Assembly (NCBI RefSeq): GCF_023702715.1
Contig: NZ_CP098480.1
Span: 992,001-1,056,000 of the forward strand
DNA length: 64,000 nt
Source of the DNA: Acinetobacter sp. C32I
Lineage (GTDB): Bacteria > Pseudomonadota > Gammaproteobacteria > Pseudomonadales > Moraxellaceae
Direction of reading: 5' to 3'
Shown here: in pieces, positions 7,926 through 18,153 of the stretch
Layout of the letters: every line of letters starts with the position of its first letter
Numbering within the stretch: position 1 is the first letter of the stretch
Program-made: the position numbers and the translations under genes
Notes under the pieces: generated by a model
Told to the model about the DNA's origin: nothing
The model's input: only the letters and a program-made list of their open reading frames with translations
The model's database searches: none

Positions 7926-8957
7926 TTAGTCTTGATCTAAAGATATTAATAAATGGATCACAGCATCACCTGCCAATTGCATTGACTTTGGATCGACCTG
8001 CTCAATCGTGTCACATGCTTTGTGATAGCACGGCGCGAACTCAAGTTCATCCCCTTTCATTTGCTCATTAAATAAGATGACAGAGGTCACTGGAACTTTA
8101 CCTAAGAACGGTGCTGTATCACTTGCGGTTAGGGTTGCAACATCTTCTTTAATTTCCAGATTTTTTGCTTTAAAAAATGCTTTGAGCGTATTTTCTAATG
8201 CTAAATCACCACTATGGCTTGGAATACTACGTAAACCATCAAGTAAAGGCTTATAGTCCTGTTCTTGCATGCCACGCTCTTTTAACATTTTTTCCATTTC
8301 ATCTATAGATGATTTATCACCATCTGCAATCAGGATTTCAGGATCTTTGGTGCCAACCATATCCACATTGATATAGGCTTTAATGGCTTTTAACTGTTCA
8401 GCAGTCAGTTTCTCCACATAAGCTTGAGAACCTGCAACCCCGATCTCTTCCGAATCCCAAAATGCCAGATGAATAGTGTGTTTCGGTTTTAATTTTTGGC
8501 TTGATAATTGTGTCATCAAGTCGAGCAATAAGGCCACACCTGAAGCATTATCATTAATGCCAGGCCCCATTTTGACTGAGTCATAATGTGCTCCCAGCAG
8601 AATTATGCTTTGTTTTGACTCTCCGGGAATCTCCACAATAATATTCTTGCCTTTGGTCTTTTCCCGATTTTCAAAAGTTCGAAGCTCTGTACTAAAACCT
8701 GCTTTCTTGGCTTGATCTAAAATATAATTTGCACTTGCCAAACCACCTTGTGTACCGACAGCACGATTGCCACCATGCTGTTTGGCAATTTGTTCAAATG
8801 CATGTAAATGCGTCATCATCTGTGCCGCATCCAGTTTTAGAACAGATTGACTGACATCTTCAACTTTTTCTTTGGAATGCGGCTCGTTTTTTTGACAGCC
8901 GCTGATTGCGAACATGCTAGTTAAAATACAAATACCTAAAATTTTCTTTAAAAACAT
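7926..8957 (-). CDS. M28-family zinc aminopeptidase lipoprotein
   Basis: A 343-residue protein with a lipoprotein signal (hydrophobic stretch, then FAISGC with the lipid-bearing Cys near residue 21). It is therefore expected in the outer membrane or periplasm. The M28 zinc ligands appear in order: GAHYDSV, NDNASG, DSEEIG, NVDMVG and a final His in CYHKACD. It should remove N-terminal residues from peptides. It is a single gene on the minus strand with short flanking gaps; no partner suggests a specific substrate. Confidence 0.9.
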   Translation of the reverse strand: MFLKKILGICILTSMFAISGCQKNEPHSKEKVEDVSQSVLKLDAAQMMTHLHAFEQIAKQHGGNRAVGTQGGLASANYILDQAKKAGFSTELRTFENREKTKGKNIIVEIPGESKQSIILLGAHYDSVKMGPGINDNASGVALLLDLMTQLSSQKLKPKHTIHLAFWDSEEIGVAGSQAYVEKLTAEQLKAIKAYINVDMVGTKDPEILIADGDKSSIDEMEKMLKERGMQEQDYKPLLDGLRSIPSHSGDLALENTLKAFFKAKNLEIKEDVATLTASDTAPFLGKVPVTSVILFNEQMKGDELEFAPCYHKACDTIEQVDPKSMQLAGDAVIHLLISLDQD

Positions 8958-9136
8958 AAAATAAACTTAAACCGTTTTTATAAAGTAAGCCTAATACTAG
9001 ATTTGCACATACGGATTTGCCATTTCGTTTTGTATCTTGTGTTGTTCTCCAAGCAGGAACATATCGCTGCTTATTTCAAATGACCGACAAAGTCTGCTCT
9101 CAATGAAACAGGCTTTGTACTGAGACCGAGGTTATT

Positions 9137-10600
9137 TTAGCCATGATTTAAACTGCTAAAAATCTGTTCTAGTACTTGCCCAATCGCAAGAATGTCATGA
9201 TCTGTATTCGGTAAACCATCTATTTCTAATCCGACAGGTAATTTTGATTTTGTGCCGCATCCAATCGGTAAGCTCAGCCCTGGTAAACCAATATTGCTTC
9301 CTGGATCGGTATTGCGAATCAGCCTTTGGAAATTTTCAATTGAACTCACTTGCTCATTTGCTAGTGGCGCAACAATGGCGGAGGTTGGAAAAATTAAAGC
9401 ATTGAGTTGATGTTCATTGAAGGTTTTTTCATAGAGTGAAAGCAACTGTGGTCGAGCCGTTGTGATCGCATCCTGATATAAAGCTTCGACCGCCACAGAC
9501 TGACCCATTTCATCCACAATCAATTCAGGCAAAATATTTTGCTGAAAGAGTTGCTGCACATCTGGGCTTGAAATTTGCTCCACAATAGCGTCTAGTTCTA
9601 TTCCAACTTCATGATTTTTTAAATATTCAATCAGATCATATTTGCCTTCGTAGATCACTACAGGAAATGAAATACGATGATTCAGCTGCCCTAACTCAGG
9701 CATTTCTACACTGATGATTTCAATCCCCGCATTTTTTAAAAGTTGTAGTGCCTGATCAGCCCGTTGCTGAACATCTTCATCCAGATTTTCCCAAAAATAT
9801 GCACATATCCCAAGCCTGATGGATTGAGCCGATATACGAGCTGGGACTTGTTGTTGAGTAATCAATTGATCAATCAAGATGATATCGGGTACCGAATGTG
9901 CCATTGGGCCTGCGGTATCACGTGTATGCGAGATTGGCGTAATACTCTGTTGAGCATAGCGTCCAACCGTGGGACGAAAACCAACACAGCCATTTAAGGC
10001 ACTGGGTAGTCTGACCGATGCACCTGTATCAGTCCCCATCGCAATCGGCACCATGCCTGCAGCAACCGCGACTGCACTTCCCGAAGAAGAACCGCCTGCA
10101 ATATGTAAAGGATTAACCGCATTACGAGTGCCAATCACACCCTCAATATGCATTGCAGTATTATAACCTGTCACGCCAAATGCCAATTCATGCATATTGG
10201 CTTTACCCACAACAATCGCACCTTGATCAATCAATGCTTGAATCACTGGAGCCGTTACTTTGGGTCTGAATCCAGTTAAAGCAGGGGTTCCCGCCGTATT
10301 GCTAAAACCAGCAACATGAATATTATCTTTAACCGCCAGCAATACCCCGATTAGTGCAGGACACGGTTTGCCTTCTGCAATAGATTGATCCCAAAATTGC
10401 GCCTGTCGAAGCGCTGCAGCATAATCAAGACTGATAAAAGCATTGAGGGACTGCTGTGCATCAATCTTTTCGAAATAGTGATCTAGCAATTGTTCACAAG
10501 AAACTTTTCGCTCAGTAACTAGTGCTGTAATTTCCTTGATTGTGGCTTTATCAAGATGAATACCTTGATCTAAAAATACGTTTTCTTTTATCTTTAACAT
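9137..10600 (-). CDS. Amidase-signature family hydrolase
   Basis: A 487-residue amidase with the Ser-cisSer-Lys triad: Lys in LLAVKDNIHVAG, cis-Ser in GGSSSGSAV and nucleophile Ser in GTDTGASVRLPS. The nucleophile loop reads GAS where GGS is usual. It lacks the C-terminal allophanate-hydrolase domain found in the second amidase of the window (43327-45168). Indoleacetamide or mandelamide hydrolases are the nearest well-known types, but the substrate cannot be read from sequence. A LuxR regulator lies 85 nt upstream on the same strand and may control it. Confidence 0.88.
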   Translation of the reverse strand: MLKIKENVFLDQGIHLDKATIKEITALVTERKVSCEQLLDHYFEKIDAQQSLNAFISLDYAAALRQAQFWDQSIAEGKPCPALIGVLLAVKDNIHVAGFSNTAGTPALTGFRPKVTAPVIQALIDQGAIVVGKANMHELAFGVTGYNTAMHIEGVIGTRNAVNPLHIAGGSSSGSAVAVAAGMVPIAMGTDTGASVRLPSALNGCVGFRPTVGRYAQQSITPISHTRDTAGPMAHSVPDIILIDQLITQQQVPARISAQSIRLGICAYFWENLDEDVQQRADQALQLLKNAGIEIISVEMPELGQLNHRISFPVVIYEGKYDLIEYLKNHEVGIELDAIVEQISSPDVQQLFQQNILPELIVDEMGQSVAVEALYQDAITTARPQLLSLYEKTFNEHQLNALIFPTSAIVAPLANEQVSSIENFQRLIRNTDPGSNIGLPGLSLPIGCGTKSKLPVGLEIDGLPNTDHDILAIGQVLEQIFSSLNHG

Positions 10601-10685
10601 TGTGACTTAAAATCCATTTAAGCAATAATGTTTATAATTTGTACTGTTTTAAGTTGATTAGATATCCTCAAAATTGAGGAGCTCA

Positions 10686-11399
10686 TTAAGCATGCATCAA
10701 TGCAGCCATTTCAGTACGATTATGACAACCCATTTTTTTCATGGCACTTTTTAAATGCGTTCTCACCGTGGTGAAGCTGATATCCAGTAAATTGGCAACA
10801 TATTTATCACTCAATCCCTTACTCACTAACATGGCCACTTCCTGCTCCCGTGGGGTCAAAAAGTATTGGGTCGATAAATCTATGGGCAAAGCTTGGGTCA
10901 TATAAGGTTCGAGTAGATTTAAGATCCTTTTCTCTCGTTCACTAAACATCACCGAATCCTGAGCACGCCAAATACGCAAATCGCCAATATCTATCCCATC
11001 CCGAACAAAATAGATATTTAAACCATGATATAGACCATAAGGGCGTAAAAACTCATTGTAATAATCCGTTTTTTTTAGCTCTGATATCGAAATGATTTCA
11101 TTAACGAAAGTGGCTTGTTGCCGTTCCCGCAGCCGAGATGTAATCGGATCATTGTGTTGCCAAATACGGTCATATTCAAGAATTGCTTTAGGATCGATTT
11201 GCCACATAATACCTTGTTTGGATAGATGCTGTTTTGCATCCCAAATATAAGACGCAGCAAAATCGGCTCTTAATAGGGTCGCAATATCTACCAAGACTGT
11301 TTCACGTAAACTCTCTTGTCCTTTTCCTGAACCTAATTTCCATAATATTTCTGAAAAAAGACAAAATTCGGATGGACTTAAGTCGTGTTCTAAAAGCAT
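10686..11399 (-). CDS. LuxR-family transcriptional regulator
   Basis: A 237-residue protein with a C-terminal LuxR helix-turn-helix (about 175-235: LTPREQEVAMLVSKGLSDKY, then TTVRTHLKSAMKKMG). The N-terminal region of about 160 residues resembles a ligand- or PAS/GAF-like domain without clear motifs; there is no receiver Asp. It is encoded just upstream of the amidase on the same strand and is a likely local regulator. The inducer is unknown. Confidence 0.88.
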   Translation of the reverse strand: MLLEHDLSPSEFCLFSEILWKLGSGKGQESLRETVLVDIATLLRADFAASYIWDAKQHLSKQGIMWQIDPKAILEYDRIWQHNDPITSRLRERQQATFVNEIISISELKKTDYYNEFLRPYGLYHGLNIYFVRDGIDIGDLRIWRAQDSVMFSEREKRILNLLEPYMTQALPIDLSTQYFLTPREQEVAMLVSKGLSDKYVANLLDISFTTVRTHLKSAMKKMGCHNRTEMAALMHA

Positions 11400-11502
11400 G
11401 GCCTGCTACCTTTCTATCTTCCTGACACCTGCCCATTCTAGAATTAAGATGAACAGTTATTCCCTTTTGTTTCTCTTTTATATGCCACTGAATCGTTATT
11501 TT

Positions 11503-12528
11503 CTAGACTTTATTTTTTAGTCGGCTTGCATGAGGCGTTTTGCTATACCAGCGTTTATAAGCATGAATAAAACTGGCGGGTTCGGCATAGCCTAACCATT
11601 CAGAAATTTGCTCAATTGAAGTTTGTGTTGACGACAAATAGGAATTTGCCATCATTTTTCGGGCTTCCTCCCTGATTTTAATAAATGTGGTTTGTTCTTG
11701 CGCCAAATAACGACGTAAGGTGCGGGAGTTTAGATATAAACGATCTGCAACCTCTTCCATCGCTGGAATTTTCCCCTTGCTATTCATAAGGATGTATTGC
11801 ACTTGATCAGCATATTTTTTTTGAAATTGCCGCTTATCTAGTATTTCTCGGCATTGTTGCTCAGCTGAATGTAGCACCAGTTCATTTGCCATACTCAGCT
11901 TTTGATCTATTTTTTCTGCATTTAAGATAATAAAGCTTTTCGATTCACCAAATTCAGGCATCACCCCAAACAATTCATGATAAGGCTGCCGTTCTCCACA
12001 GGACTGAAAGCCAAATACTACTTTTTGGCAGAGATTCTCTGAAATCAAATCATGTTGGACTGTTATCAGTGCGGCAATATCTCGCTCAATAATGAATTGC
12101 CGTAATATTTGAGGAATTCCCTCATCTACCTCTATATCAATTCGAATATTATCAGTCTCAGGTAGTTCTGATACCACAAACTGACTAAAGGCAAAAGATA
12201 AAGGAAAATAGGCCAAAGCAAAGTTCAAAGCTTCACGAATATTCGCACTACTGATCAAGCCTAAGCCGAGAGAACCAAAGGTGGTAAAGTGATAACGCTG
12301 ACCTACCTCCAAGCCAAGCAAAGGTCTCTGACTAAATGTCTCGACTAAATTGCGAATCAGTTGAAATTCCTGTTGCCCAGTCACCAACATATTGGGATCA
12401 AGCAACTGTTGCTGCTCCAATCCTGTTCCCTTAAGTATCTGTGCATGACTCACGCCCAGTTCAGAAGCAAAATCTGCCATGAGACGAACACTATGGATAC
12501 TACGTTGATACGACCATAAGTAGTTCAA
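11503..12528 (-). CDS. AraC-family regulator with arabinose-binding-like (OruR/ArgR-type) N-domain
   Basis: A 341-residue protein with an N-terminal effector domain (about 20-210) and a C-terminal AraC double helix-turn-helix (about 240-335: RLYLNSRTLRRYLAQE and ISEWLGYAEPASFIHAYKRW). It is divergent from the flavin monooxygenase gene with a 115-bp shared control region, the usual position for an activator of that gene. In related bacteria this type often controls catabolic oxygenases; the effector here is not identified. Confidence 0.9.
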   Translation of the reverse strand: MNYLWSYQRSIHSVRLMADFASELGVSHAQILKGTGLEQQQLLDPNMLVTGQQEFQLIRNLVETFSQRPLLGLEVGQRYHFTTFGSLGLGLISSANIREALNFALAYFPLSFAFSQFVVSELPETDNIRIDIEVDEGIPQILRQFIIERDIAALITVQHDLISENLCQKVVFGFQSCGERQPYHELFGVMPEFGESKSFIILNAEKIDQKLSMANELVLHSAEQQCREILDKRQFQKKYADQVQYILMNSKGKIPAMEEVADRLYLNSRTLRRYLAQEQTTFIKIREEARKMMANSYLSSTQTSIEQISEWLGYAEPASFIHAYKRWYSKTPHASRLKNKV

Positions 12529-12643
12529 ACCTATTTTCTCGATGTCCTCTAATCACAATATTTTGTCCTGATCCATCCTCTAAATCAATGCATGAAATGA
12601 TTATTCTGCAAGCAATACATGATACTTTTCACTTGAGTCCGTT

Positions 12644-14176
12644 ATGTTTAAACAACAATTATCTTCAAATAAAAATATTCGTATCGCCATTATTGGAACT
12701 GGATTTGGTGGATTAGGGCTAGCTATTCAGCTCAAACGTGCTGGATTTGAACAATTTACCTTATTTGAAAAAGCCAATGATGTCGGTGGTGTCTGGCGTG
12801 ACAATACCTATCCAGGTGCTGCTTGTGATGTTCCGTCTCACTTGTATTCATTTTCTTTTGAGCAAGACCTTGGTTGGAAAAACCGCTATGGTTCATCGCA
12901 GGAAATTCATCAATATTTGAAGCATTGCACCGAGAAATATCAGCTTTATCCGCATATCCAATTTAATACTGAAATTGCCAGCGCTGATTTTGATGCAACG
13001 CTAGGTGTTTGGCAGATTCAGAGTTTAACTGGGGAAAAATTTGAGGCAGAATTTCTGATTGCTGCAGTGGGTCAGCTCAACCGCCCTGCATACCCGAAAA
13101 TTAAAGGTTTGGATCGTTTCAAAGGAAAAGCTTTCCATTCTGCACGCTGGGAGCATGATTACGACTTAAATAATAAACGTGTTGCTGTAATTGGTACGGG
13201 TGCCAGTGCGATTCAATTTGTCCCAGAGATCGCAAAGCAAGTGGCCCATTTAGATATCTATCAACGTTCCGCACCTTATGTCATCCCAAAACCAGATCGT
13301 ATTTATTCAACATTGGAACGAAAAGCATTTCAAAAACTTCCAATTTTGCAAAGTCTGGATCGTGTATTTCAATATAGTTATAACGAAATTCGCCTCAAGA
13401 GCTTTACCGCCACACTGAATGAAATTCCTTTAGCCGAATATATTTTTCAGCGGCATATTCGTGAGGAAATCAAGGATCCTCATTTCCGCCACCGTCTGAT
13501 GCCCGACTACCCGATTGGCTGCAAACGTATTTTGATTTCCAATCATTGGTACCGAAGTTTGGTTCGTGCAAATGTCGAGGTGATCAATAGCGCGATTCAG
13601 GAAGTTACTGAAACTGGTATTGTTGATAAAGATGGTAAACACCGCGAAGTCGATACCATTATTTATGGAACAGGGTTTGCTGCAACTGAGTTTATGGCAC
13701 CCATGCAAATTACAGGACTAAATGGTAAAAAATTAAAAGACCAATGGGTCGATGGCGCAGAAGCGTATTTAGGCTTAACCGTAAGCGGCTTCCCTAATTT
13801 CTTTATGCTGTATGGCCCAAATACCAATCTTGGGCATAACTCAATCGTCTACATGATTGAAAGCCAAGTGAATTACATCCTAGATGCACTTCAAGCCCAT
13901 ATCCAAAATAATTTATCCTTCACCGATCTGAAAGCTGAAATCCAAATACAGTTTAATCAAGAAATTCAGGAACGCATGAAATCAACCATGTGGTCTCAAG
14001 GCTGCACCAGTTGGTATCAAACTGCGACAGGGAAAAATACCAATAATTGGCCAGGCTTCACATTGGAATACCGTCAGCGTACTCGTCGCTTCGATCTGGA
14101 AAATTACACTCAAGTACAAAAGTCGGCACAGTCACAAACTCAGATAGACGATGAAGCCAAAAAAATAGCTGTTTAA
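12644..14176 (+). CDS. Flavin-dependent monooxygenase, Baeyer-Villiger type
   Basis: A 510-residue FAD/NADPH enzyme. The first Rossmann motif GTGFGGLG is near residue 18, the Baeyer-Villiger fingerprint F-x-G-x3-H-x3-W (FKGKAFHSARWEHD) near 158-171, and the second Rossmann motif GTGASAIQ near 184. These features fit a class B monooxygenase acting on a ketone or, less likely, a heteroatom. It stands alone, controlled by the divergent AraC-type gene; no esterase or dehydrogenase partner is adjacent. An 11-bp perfect inverted repeat follows the stop. Confidence 0.88.
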   Translation: MFKQQLSSNKNIRIAIIGTGFGGLGLAIQLKRAGFEQFTLFEKANDVGGVWRDNTYPGAACDVPSHLYSFSFEQDLGWKNRYGSSQEIHQYLKHCTEKYQLYPHIQFNTEIASADFDATLGVWQIQSLTGEKFEAEFLIAAVGQLNRPAYPKIKGLDRFKGKAFHSARWEHDYDLNNKRVAVIGTGASAIQFVPEIAKQVAHLDIYQRSAPYVIPKPDRIYSTLERKAFQKLPILQSLDRVFQYSYNEIRLKSFTATLNEIPLAEYIFQRHIREEIKDPHFRHRLMPDYPIGCKRILISNHWYRSLVRANVEVINSAIQEVTETGIVDKDGKHREVDTIIYGTGFAATEFMAPMQITGLNGKKLKDQWVDGAEAYLGLTVSGFPNFFMLYGPNTNLGHNSIVYMIESQVNYILDALQAHIQNNLSFTDLKAEIQIQFNQEIQERMKSTMWSQGCTSWYQTATGKNTNNWPGFTLEYRQRTRRFDLENYTQVQKSAQSQTQIDDEAKKIAV

Positions 14177-14203
14177 ATTCCCTCATTAAACCATTCTGCA
14201 TTT

Positions 14204-14235
14204 GGATTGTCCTTGAATGAAATAAAGGACAATCC
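14204..14235. terminator. Perfect 11-bp inverted repeat after the monooxygenase gene
   Basis: GGATTGTCCTT and its exact complement are separated by 10 nt. Position 28 nt after the stop suggests a terminator or 3'-end hairpin, but there is no U-run, so an operator is also possible. Confidence 0.4.
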
Positions 14236-14288
14236 ATGAGCCTGCCCCAACTCAGTTTGCATAAAATCCTAAAATTTGATAAATCCGC

Positions 14289-14319
14289 TTGACCTTCCCA
14301 TAATGTTAAGGTCTATGCT
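14289..14319 (+). promoter_or_regulatory. CueR-type promoter of copA
   Basis: TTGACC (-35) and TATGCT (-10) are separated by a 19-bp spacer containing the dyad ACCTTCCCATAATGTTAAGGT-like sequence. Long 19-bp spacers with this dyad are typical of CueR/MerR-activated promoters. The copA ATG follows 34 nt downstream. Confidence 0.8.
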
Positions 14320-14353
14320 GAAAGCAATCGGATTATCTCTATAGGTATAACTT

Positions 14354-16840
14354 ATGGAAACGCAAACAAAAACATCGTCTAATAATATGAATGTCAGCCT
14401 TCAAGTCGAGGGCATGACTTGCGCCAGTTGTGTTGGACGCGTTGAAGCAGCACTCAAAAAAGTTGACGGCGTTCAGTCTGCATCAGTGAATCTAGCCACA
14501 GAACGTGCAGATATCACCCTTGCTAAGCCCGTAGACCAACAAGTGCTGATTCAAGCCATAGAACAAACAGGCTATGACGTCCCTGCAAATAAGGTTGAAT
14601 TGTCGATTGAAGGCATGACCTGCGCTTCATGTGTTAGTCGTGTTGAAAAAGCATTGAATGCGGTTAACGGTGTAAAAACGGCCAACGTCAATTTGGCAAC
14701 TGAACGTGCCACGGTAACGGGTACGGCTAAGGTCGAAAGCTTAATCGCAGCGATTGATAAGGCAGGTTACGATGCCAAAGAGATTCAGGCATCCATTCCA
14801 GACCAAAGTGAACAACTTGAGAAAAAAGATCATGAACGTGCTGAACTCAAACGTGACCTGATTATTGCCACTATTTTAGCCTTACCTGTGTTTATCTTGG
14901 AAATGGGCTCACATTTGATTCCGGGTGTTCATCATCTGATTGAACAAAGCATTGGTATGCAAAATAGTTGGTACCTACAATTCGTTTTAACCACCTTAGT
15001 GCTGATTATCCCAGGGCGTCGTTTTTATCTCAAAGGTCTACCCGCTTTAGTGCGTTTAGCACCCGACATGAACTCTTTGGTTGCGGTCGGTACATTGGCA
15101 GCTTATCTATTTTCACTAGTTGCAACCTTTACACCAAAGCTACTGCCTGCTGGCACGGTGAATGTTTATTACGAAGCGGCAGCTGTGATTGTGGCCTTGA
15201 TTTTACTTGGTCGTTTTCTTGAGGCGAAAGCCAAAGGACGTACCTCTGAAGCCATTCAACGCTTAGTCAGTTTACAGGCAAAAGTTGCCCATGTTTCTCG
15301 AGATAATCAGATAATCGATATTCCAATCGAGCAAGTGCTTGCAGGTGATTTTGTCATTGTAAAACCAGGTGAAAGAATCCCTGTCGATGGTGAGGTCATT
15401 GAAGGCCAAAGCTTTGTCGATGAATCGATGATCACAGGTGAACCGATTCCTGTTGAGAAAAACATTGGCAGCCAAGTGGTGGGTGGAACCATTAACCAGA
15501 ACGGAACTTTAAGTTTTAAAGCCATCGCTGTCGGTGGCAACACCATGTTGGCGCAAATTATCCGTCTGGTCGAGCAGGCACAAGGTTCTAAAATGCCGAT
15601 TCAAGCGGTGGTTGATAAAGTGACTCTATGGTTTGTGCCTGCGGTCATGCTTGCAGCACTACTTACTTTCCTCGTATGGTTAGTTTTCGGTCCATCACCT
15701 GCTTTAACTTTTGCACTGGTCAATGCAGTTGCGGTTCTGATTATTGCCTGTCCATGTGCCATGGGCCTAGCAACCCCGACCTCGATTATGGTTGGTACTG
15801 GGCGTGGTGCAGAACTTGGTGTTCTATTCCGCAAAGGTGAAGCACTACAACTGTTAAAAGATGCTCAAGTGGTTGCTGTTGATAAAACCGGGACCTTGAC
15901 CGAAGGTCATCCAGTACTGACTGATTTTGAGGTAACATCCGCTTTTGAGCGTAATGATGTGCTCAGCCTCGTTGCTGCAGTAGAGTCACTTTCTGAACAT
16001 CCAATTGCCAAAGCAATTGTCGATGCGGCAAAAAATCAAGGGCTAACCCTGCCTAAAGTTGATCGATTTGATTCAGTCACAGGGATGGGTGTTAATGCCA
16101 GCGTGAATGAAAGCCAAAATATCTATATCGGTGCAGACCGCTACATGATTCAACTTGGTCTGGATATCACCCCATTTTCCCATACAGCACAGCGTTTGGG
16201 CGATGAAGGAAAATCTCCACTTTATGTGGCAATTGATGGTGCTTTGGCAGGGATTATTGCGGTTGCCGATCCAATTAAAGAGACAACGCCTGCCGCCATT
16301 CAAGCACTGCATCAGTTGGGTTTAAAAGTAGCAATGATAACCGGTGACAATGCTCGTACCGCCCATGCCATTGCCAAACAACTTGGCATTGATGAAGTGA
16401 TTGCCGAAGTGCTACCTGAAGGTAAAGTCAATGCCGTTCAGGAACTGAAAGCAAAATATGGCAATATTGCCTTTGTGGGCGATGGGATCAATGATGCACC
16501 AGCATTGGCTCAAGCAGATGTCGGTCTTGCCATTGGAACTGGTACTGACGTTGCGATTGAGTCTGCGGATGTGGTGTTGATATCTGGGAACTTGCAAGGT
16601 GTGGCCAATGCGATTGCCTTATCCAAGGCAACAATTGGCAATATTCACCAAAACTTATTCTGGGCCTTTGCCTACAACACTCTATTGATTCCAGTGGCTG
16701 CGGGTGTGTTATACCCTGCTTATGGCATCTTGATGTCACCGATTTTTGCCGCTGGTGCGATGGCACTTTCAAGCGTGTTTGTGCTTGGGAATGCCCTACG
16801 TTTACGTCGTTTCCAACCGCCGTCTGTGCATAAAGGCTAA
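14354..16840 (+). CDS. copA: Copper-exporting P1B-type ATPase CopA
   Basis: An 828-residue transporter with two N-terminal heavy-metal-binding domains (GMTCASC near 23 and 92), eight expected membrane segments and the ion-path motif CPC in [13 protein letters not shown] near 467. It also has phosphorylation site DKTGTLT near 513, the P1B-specific His-Pro in SEHPIAKA near 549 and GDGINDAPA near 709. It pumps Cu(I) out of the cytoplasm using ATP. A CueR-type promoter lies upstream, and cueR follows 10 nt downstream, so the pump and its sensor are co-transcribed. Confidence 0.96.
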   Translation: METQTKTSSNNMNVSLQVEGMTCASCVGRVEAALKKVDGVQSASVNLATERADITLAKPVDQQVLIQAIEQTGYDVPANKVELSIEGMTCASCVSRVEKALNAVNGVKTANVNLATERATVTGTAKVESLIAAIDKAGYDAKEIQASIPDQSEQLEKKDHERAELKRDLIIATILALPVFILEMGSHLIPGVHHLIEQSIGMQNSWYLQFVLTTLVLIIPGRRFYLKGLPALVRLAPDMNSLVAVGTLAAYLFSLVATFTPKLLPAGTVNVYYEAAAVIVALILLGRFLEAKAKGRTSEAIQRLVSLQAKVAHVSRDNQIIDIPIEQVLAGDFVIVKPGERIPVDGEVIEGQSFVDESMITGEPIPVEKNIGSQVVGGTINQNGTLSFKAIAVGGNTMLAQIIRLVEQAQGSKMPIQAVVDKVTLWFVPAVMLAALLTFLVWLVFGPSPALTFALVNAVAVLIIACPCAMGLATPTSIMVGTGRGAELGVLFRKGEALQLLKDAQVVAVDKTGTLTEGHPVLTDFEVTSAFERNDVLSLVAAVESLSEHPIAKAIVDAAKNQGLTLPKVDRFDSVTGMGVNASVNESQNIYIGADRYMIQLGLDITPFSHTAQRLGDEGKSPLYVAIDGALAGIIAVADPIKETTPAAIQALHQLGLKVAMITGDNARTAHAIAKQLGIDEVIAEVLPEGKVNAVQELKAKYGNIAFVGDGINDAPALAQADVGLAIGTGTDVAIESADVVLISGNLQGVANAIALSKATIGNIHQNLFWAFAYNTLLIPVAAGVLYPAYGILMSPIFAAGAMALSSVFVLGNALRLRRFQPPSVHKG

Positions 16841-16850
16841 GGAGGATCTT

Positions 16851-17309
16851 ATGAATATTGGTAAAGTTTCTCAAGCTTCAGGTGTGACTGCCAAGATGAT
16901 TCGTTATTACGAGCAGATTGGTTTAATTCCTGCGGCAGGACGCAGCAATACAGGTTACCGCTCTTATTCAGAGAATGATGTGGAACGATTGAAATTTATC
17001 AAACGCAGTCGTGAACTGGGTTTTTCGGTTACGGAAATTACCGATTTACTGGATTTATGGAATAATCGTAATCGTCAAAGCGCCGATGTAAAACAGTTAG
17101 CTCAGGCACATATCCATAAGCTGGAACAACGTATCCAAGACCTACAGCAAATGGCACAAACACTCCAGAACTTGGTTGATTGCTGTGCGGGTGACAATCG
17201 CCCCGACTGTCCGATTCTGGAAGGCCTAAAAGAGCCAAGTCATGAAATGAAAGACATCCATCATCATAATGATTTACTCTCGCTGTCCCCACTCACTGGG
17301 CGCAAGTAA
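16851..17309 (+). CDS. cueR: Copper-responsive MerR-family regulator CueR
   Basis: A 152-residue regulator starting at 16851 behind a strong GGAGG (16841-16845) directly after the copA stop. It has a MerR helix-turn-helix at 1-70 (MNIGKVSQASGVTAKMIRYY), a dimerisation coiled coil at about 78-112 and the Cu(I)-binding loop CCAGDNRPDCPIL with the two conserved cysteines. It should activate the three promoters with 19-bp spacers seen at 14289, 17637 and 18605. It ends before a strong terminator. Confidence 0.95.
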   Translation: MNIGKVSQASGVTAKMIRYYEQIGLIPAAGRSNTGYRSYSENDVERLKFIKRSRELGFSVTEITDLLDLWNNRNRQSADVKQLAQAHIHKLEQRIQDLQQMAQTLQNLVDCCAGDNRPDCPILEGLKEPSHEMKDIHHHNDLLSLSPLTGRK

Positions 17310-17317
17310 AACAGCAT

Positions 17318-17350
17318 AAAAGGCGATCTTATGATCGCCTTTTATTTTTT
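17318..17350 (+). terminator. Rho-independent terminator of copA-cueR
   Basis: An 11-bp stem AAAAGGCGATC / GATCGCCTTTT with a 4-nt loop TTAT, followed by ATTTTTT, 9 nt after the cueR stop. Confidence 0.85.
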
Positions 17351-17364
17351 ATCCATTCCATTGA

Positions 17365-17394
17365 TACAAAAAAAAGCGGCCATTTAAGCCGCTT
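17365..17394 (-). terminator. Rho-independent terminator of copZ
   Basis: Read on the minus strand, AAGCGGC and GCCGCTT form a stem around a short loop, followed by a run of U's. It begins about 17 nt beyond the copZ stop. Confidence 0.75.
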
Positions 17395-17410
17395 TGTATT
17401 CATCAACAGA

Positions 17411-17599
17411 TTAACGTGGTGGAAAACCTGCTTCTGATAAAGCCTCGACCACTTGTTGCTGTGAGGCTATGGTTTCAACTTTAACACTGCGGTTAGGCGG
17501 ATCAGTAATCACTTTTGCATTGGCATCTACCGCTTGGATCGCACGGGTTACGCCACGTGCACAACCACCACAAGTCATATTTTCGACATGAAATTCCAT
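17411..17599 (-). CDS. copZ: Copper chaperone CopZ (heavy-metal-associated domain)
   Basis: A 62-residue single HMA domain with the Cu(I) site MTCGGC near residues 8-13. It would carry Cu(I) in the cytoplasm to CopA. It has its own CueR-type promoter (17637-17667) and terminator, so it is a separate transcription unit convergent with copA-cueR. The Gly-Gly between the cysteines and the short length are common in the family. Confidence 0.92.
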   Translation of the reverse strand: MEFHVENMTCGGCARGVTRAIQAVDANAKVITDPPNRSVKVETIASQQQVVEALSEAGFPPR

Positions 17600-17636
17600 C
17601 GTAAAACTCCATTCAGTTATTTAAGAAGATAAACAC

Positions 17637-17667
17637 ACTATAAAGCTTCCTATAATGGTAAGGTCAA
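17637..17667 (-). promoter_or_regulatory. CueR-type promoter of copZ
   Basis: On the minus strand TTGACC and TATAGT are separated by 19 bp with the dyad ACCTTACCATTATAGGAAG. This is the second of three such promoters in the copper region. Confidence 0.8.
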
Positions 17668-17704
17668 GCCTTTTACACATTAAAATCAACAATATTTTAT
17701 GTGA

Positions 17705-18046
17705 TCATTCCTTCTTTTCAGAAACATAATTGATCGTGTATTTAGGGATTTCTATTTCTAAAGGCTGATCCAGAATATTCACCTGACAAGACAGTCGTGA
17801 TTCTGGGCACAAACCCCAAGCACGATCAAGCAAGTCTGCTTCAACATCATCCATTTCCTGCAAACTTTCAAAGCCTTTTCGAATAATGACATGACAGGTG
17901 GTACAGGCTCCTGAAAGATCACAGGCATGTTCAATTTCAATGCCATAATCAAGTAAAGCTCTACACAGGTTTGCACCCGTTTTTATTTCTAGAATGCTGC
18001 CCTCTGGACAGATTTTTTCATGTGGAAACACGGTTATCTTCGGCAT
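17705..18046 (-). CDS. fdx: [2Fe-2S] ferredoxin, ISC/adrenodoxin type
   Basis: A 113-residue ferredoxin with the cluster ligands C-x5-C-x2-C (CDLSGACTTC near 41-50) and a distal Cys in LSCQV near 88, plus the adrenodoxin-type acidic helix (EMDDVEADLLDRAWG). It matches isc-operon ferredoxin in length and motif, but no iscS, iscU or hscA is nearby. It lies 107 nt after the DUF305 gene on the same strand and may share that CueR-driven transcript. A role in replacing copper-damaged iron-sulphur clusters is plausible but inferred. Confidence 0.9.
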   Translation of the reverse strand: MPKITVFPHEKICPEGSILEIKTGANLCRALLDYGIEIEHACDLSGACTTCHVIIRKGFESLQEMDDVEADLLDRAWGLCPESRLSCQVNILDQPLEIEIPKYTINYVSEKKE

Positions 18047-18153
18047 GTTCGCTACCTTTCTATCTAATTAGAAAAAGCTGTAATCCATAAAAGGCTGTTT
18101 CGATTCAGCCCTTTATGGATGGAACGATCAAATCAAGAATAAGATCGGAGGCT

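Noticed and set aside
9095..9119. Terminator in the gap between the amidase and M28 genes
   Set aside because: The inverted repeat (ACAAAG-like arms) is imperfect and lacks a U-run; too weak to list.
9137..10600. A second allophanate hydrolase
   Set aside because: It lacks the C-terminal allophanate-hydrolase domain and is not next to urea carboxylase; only the amidase fold is shared.
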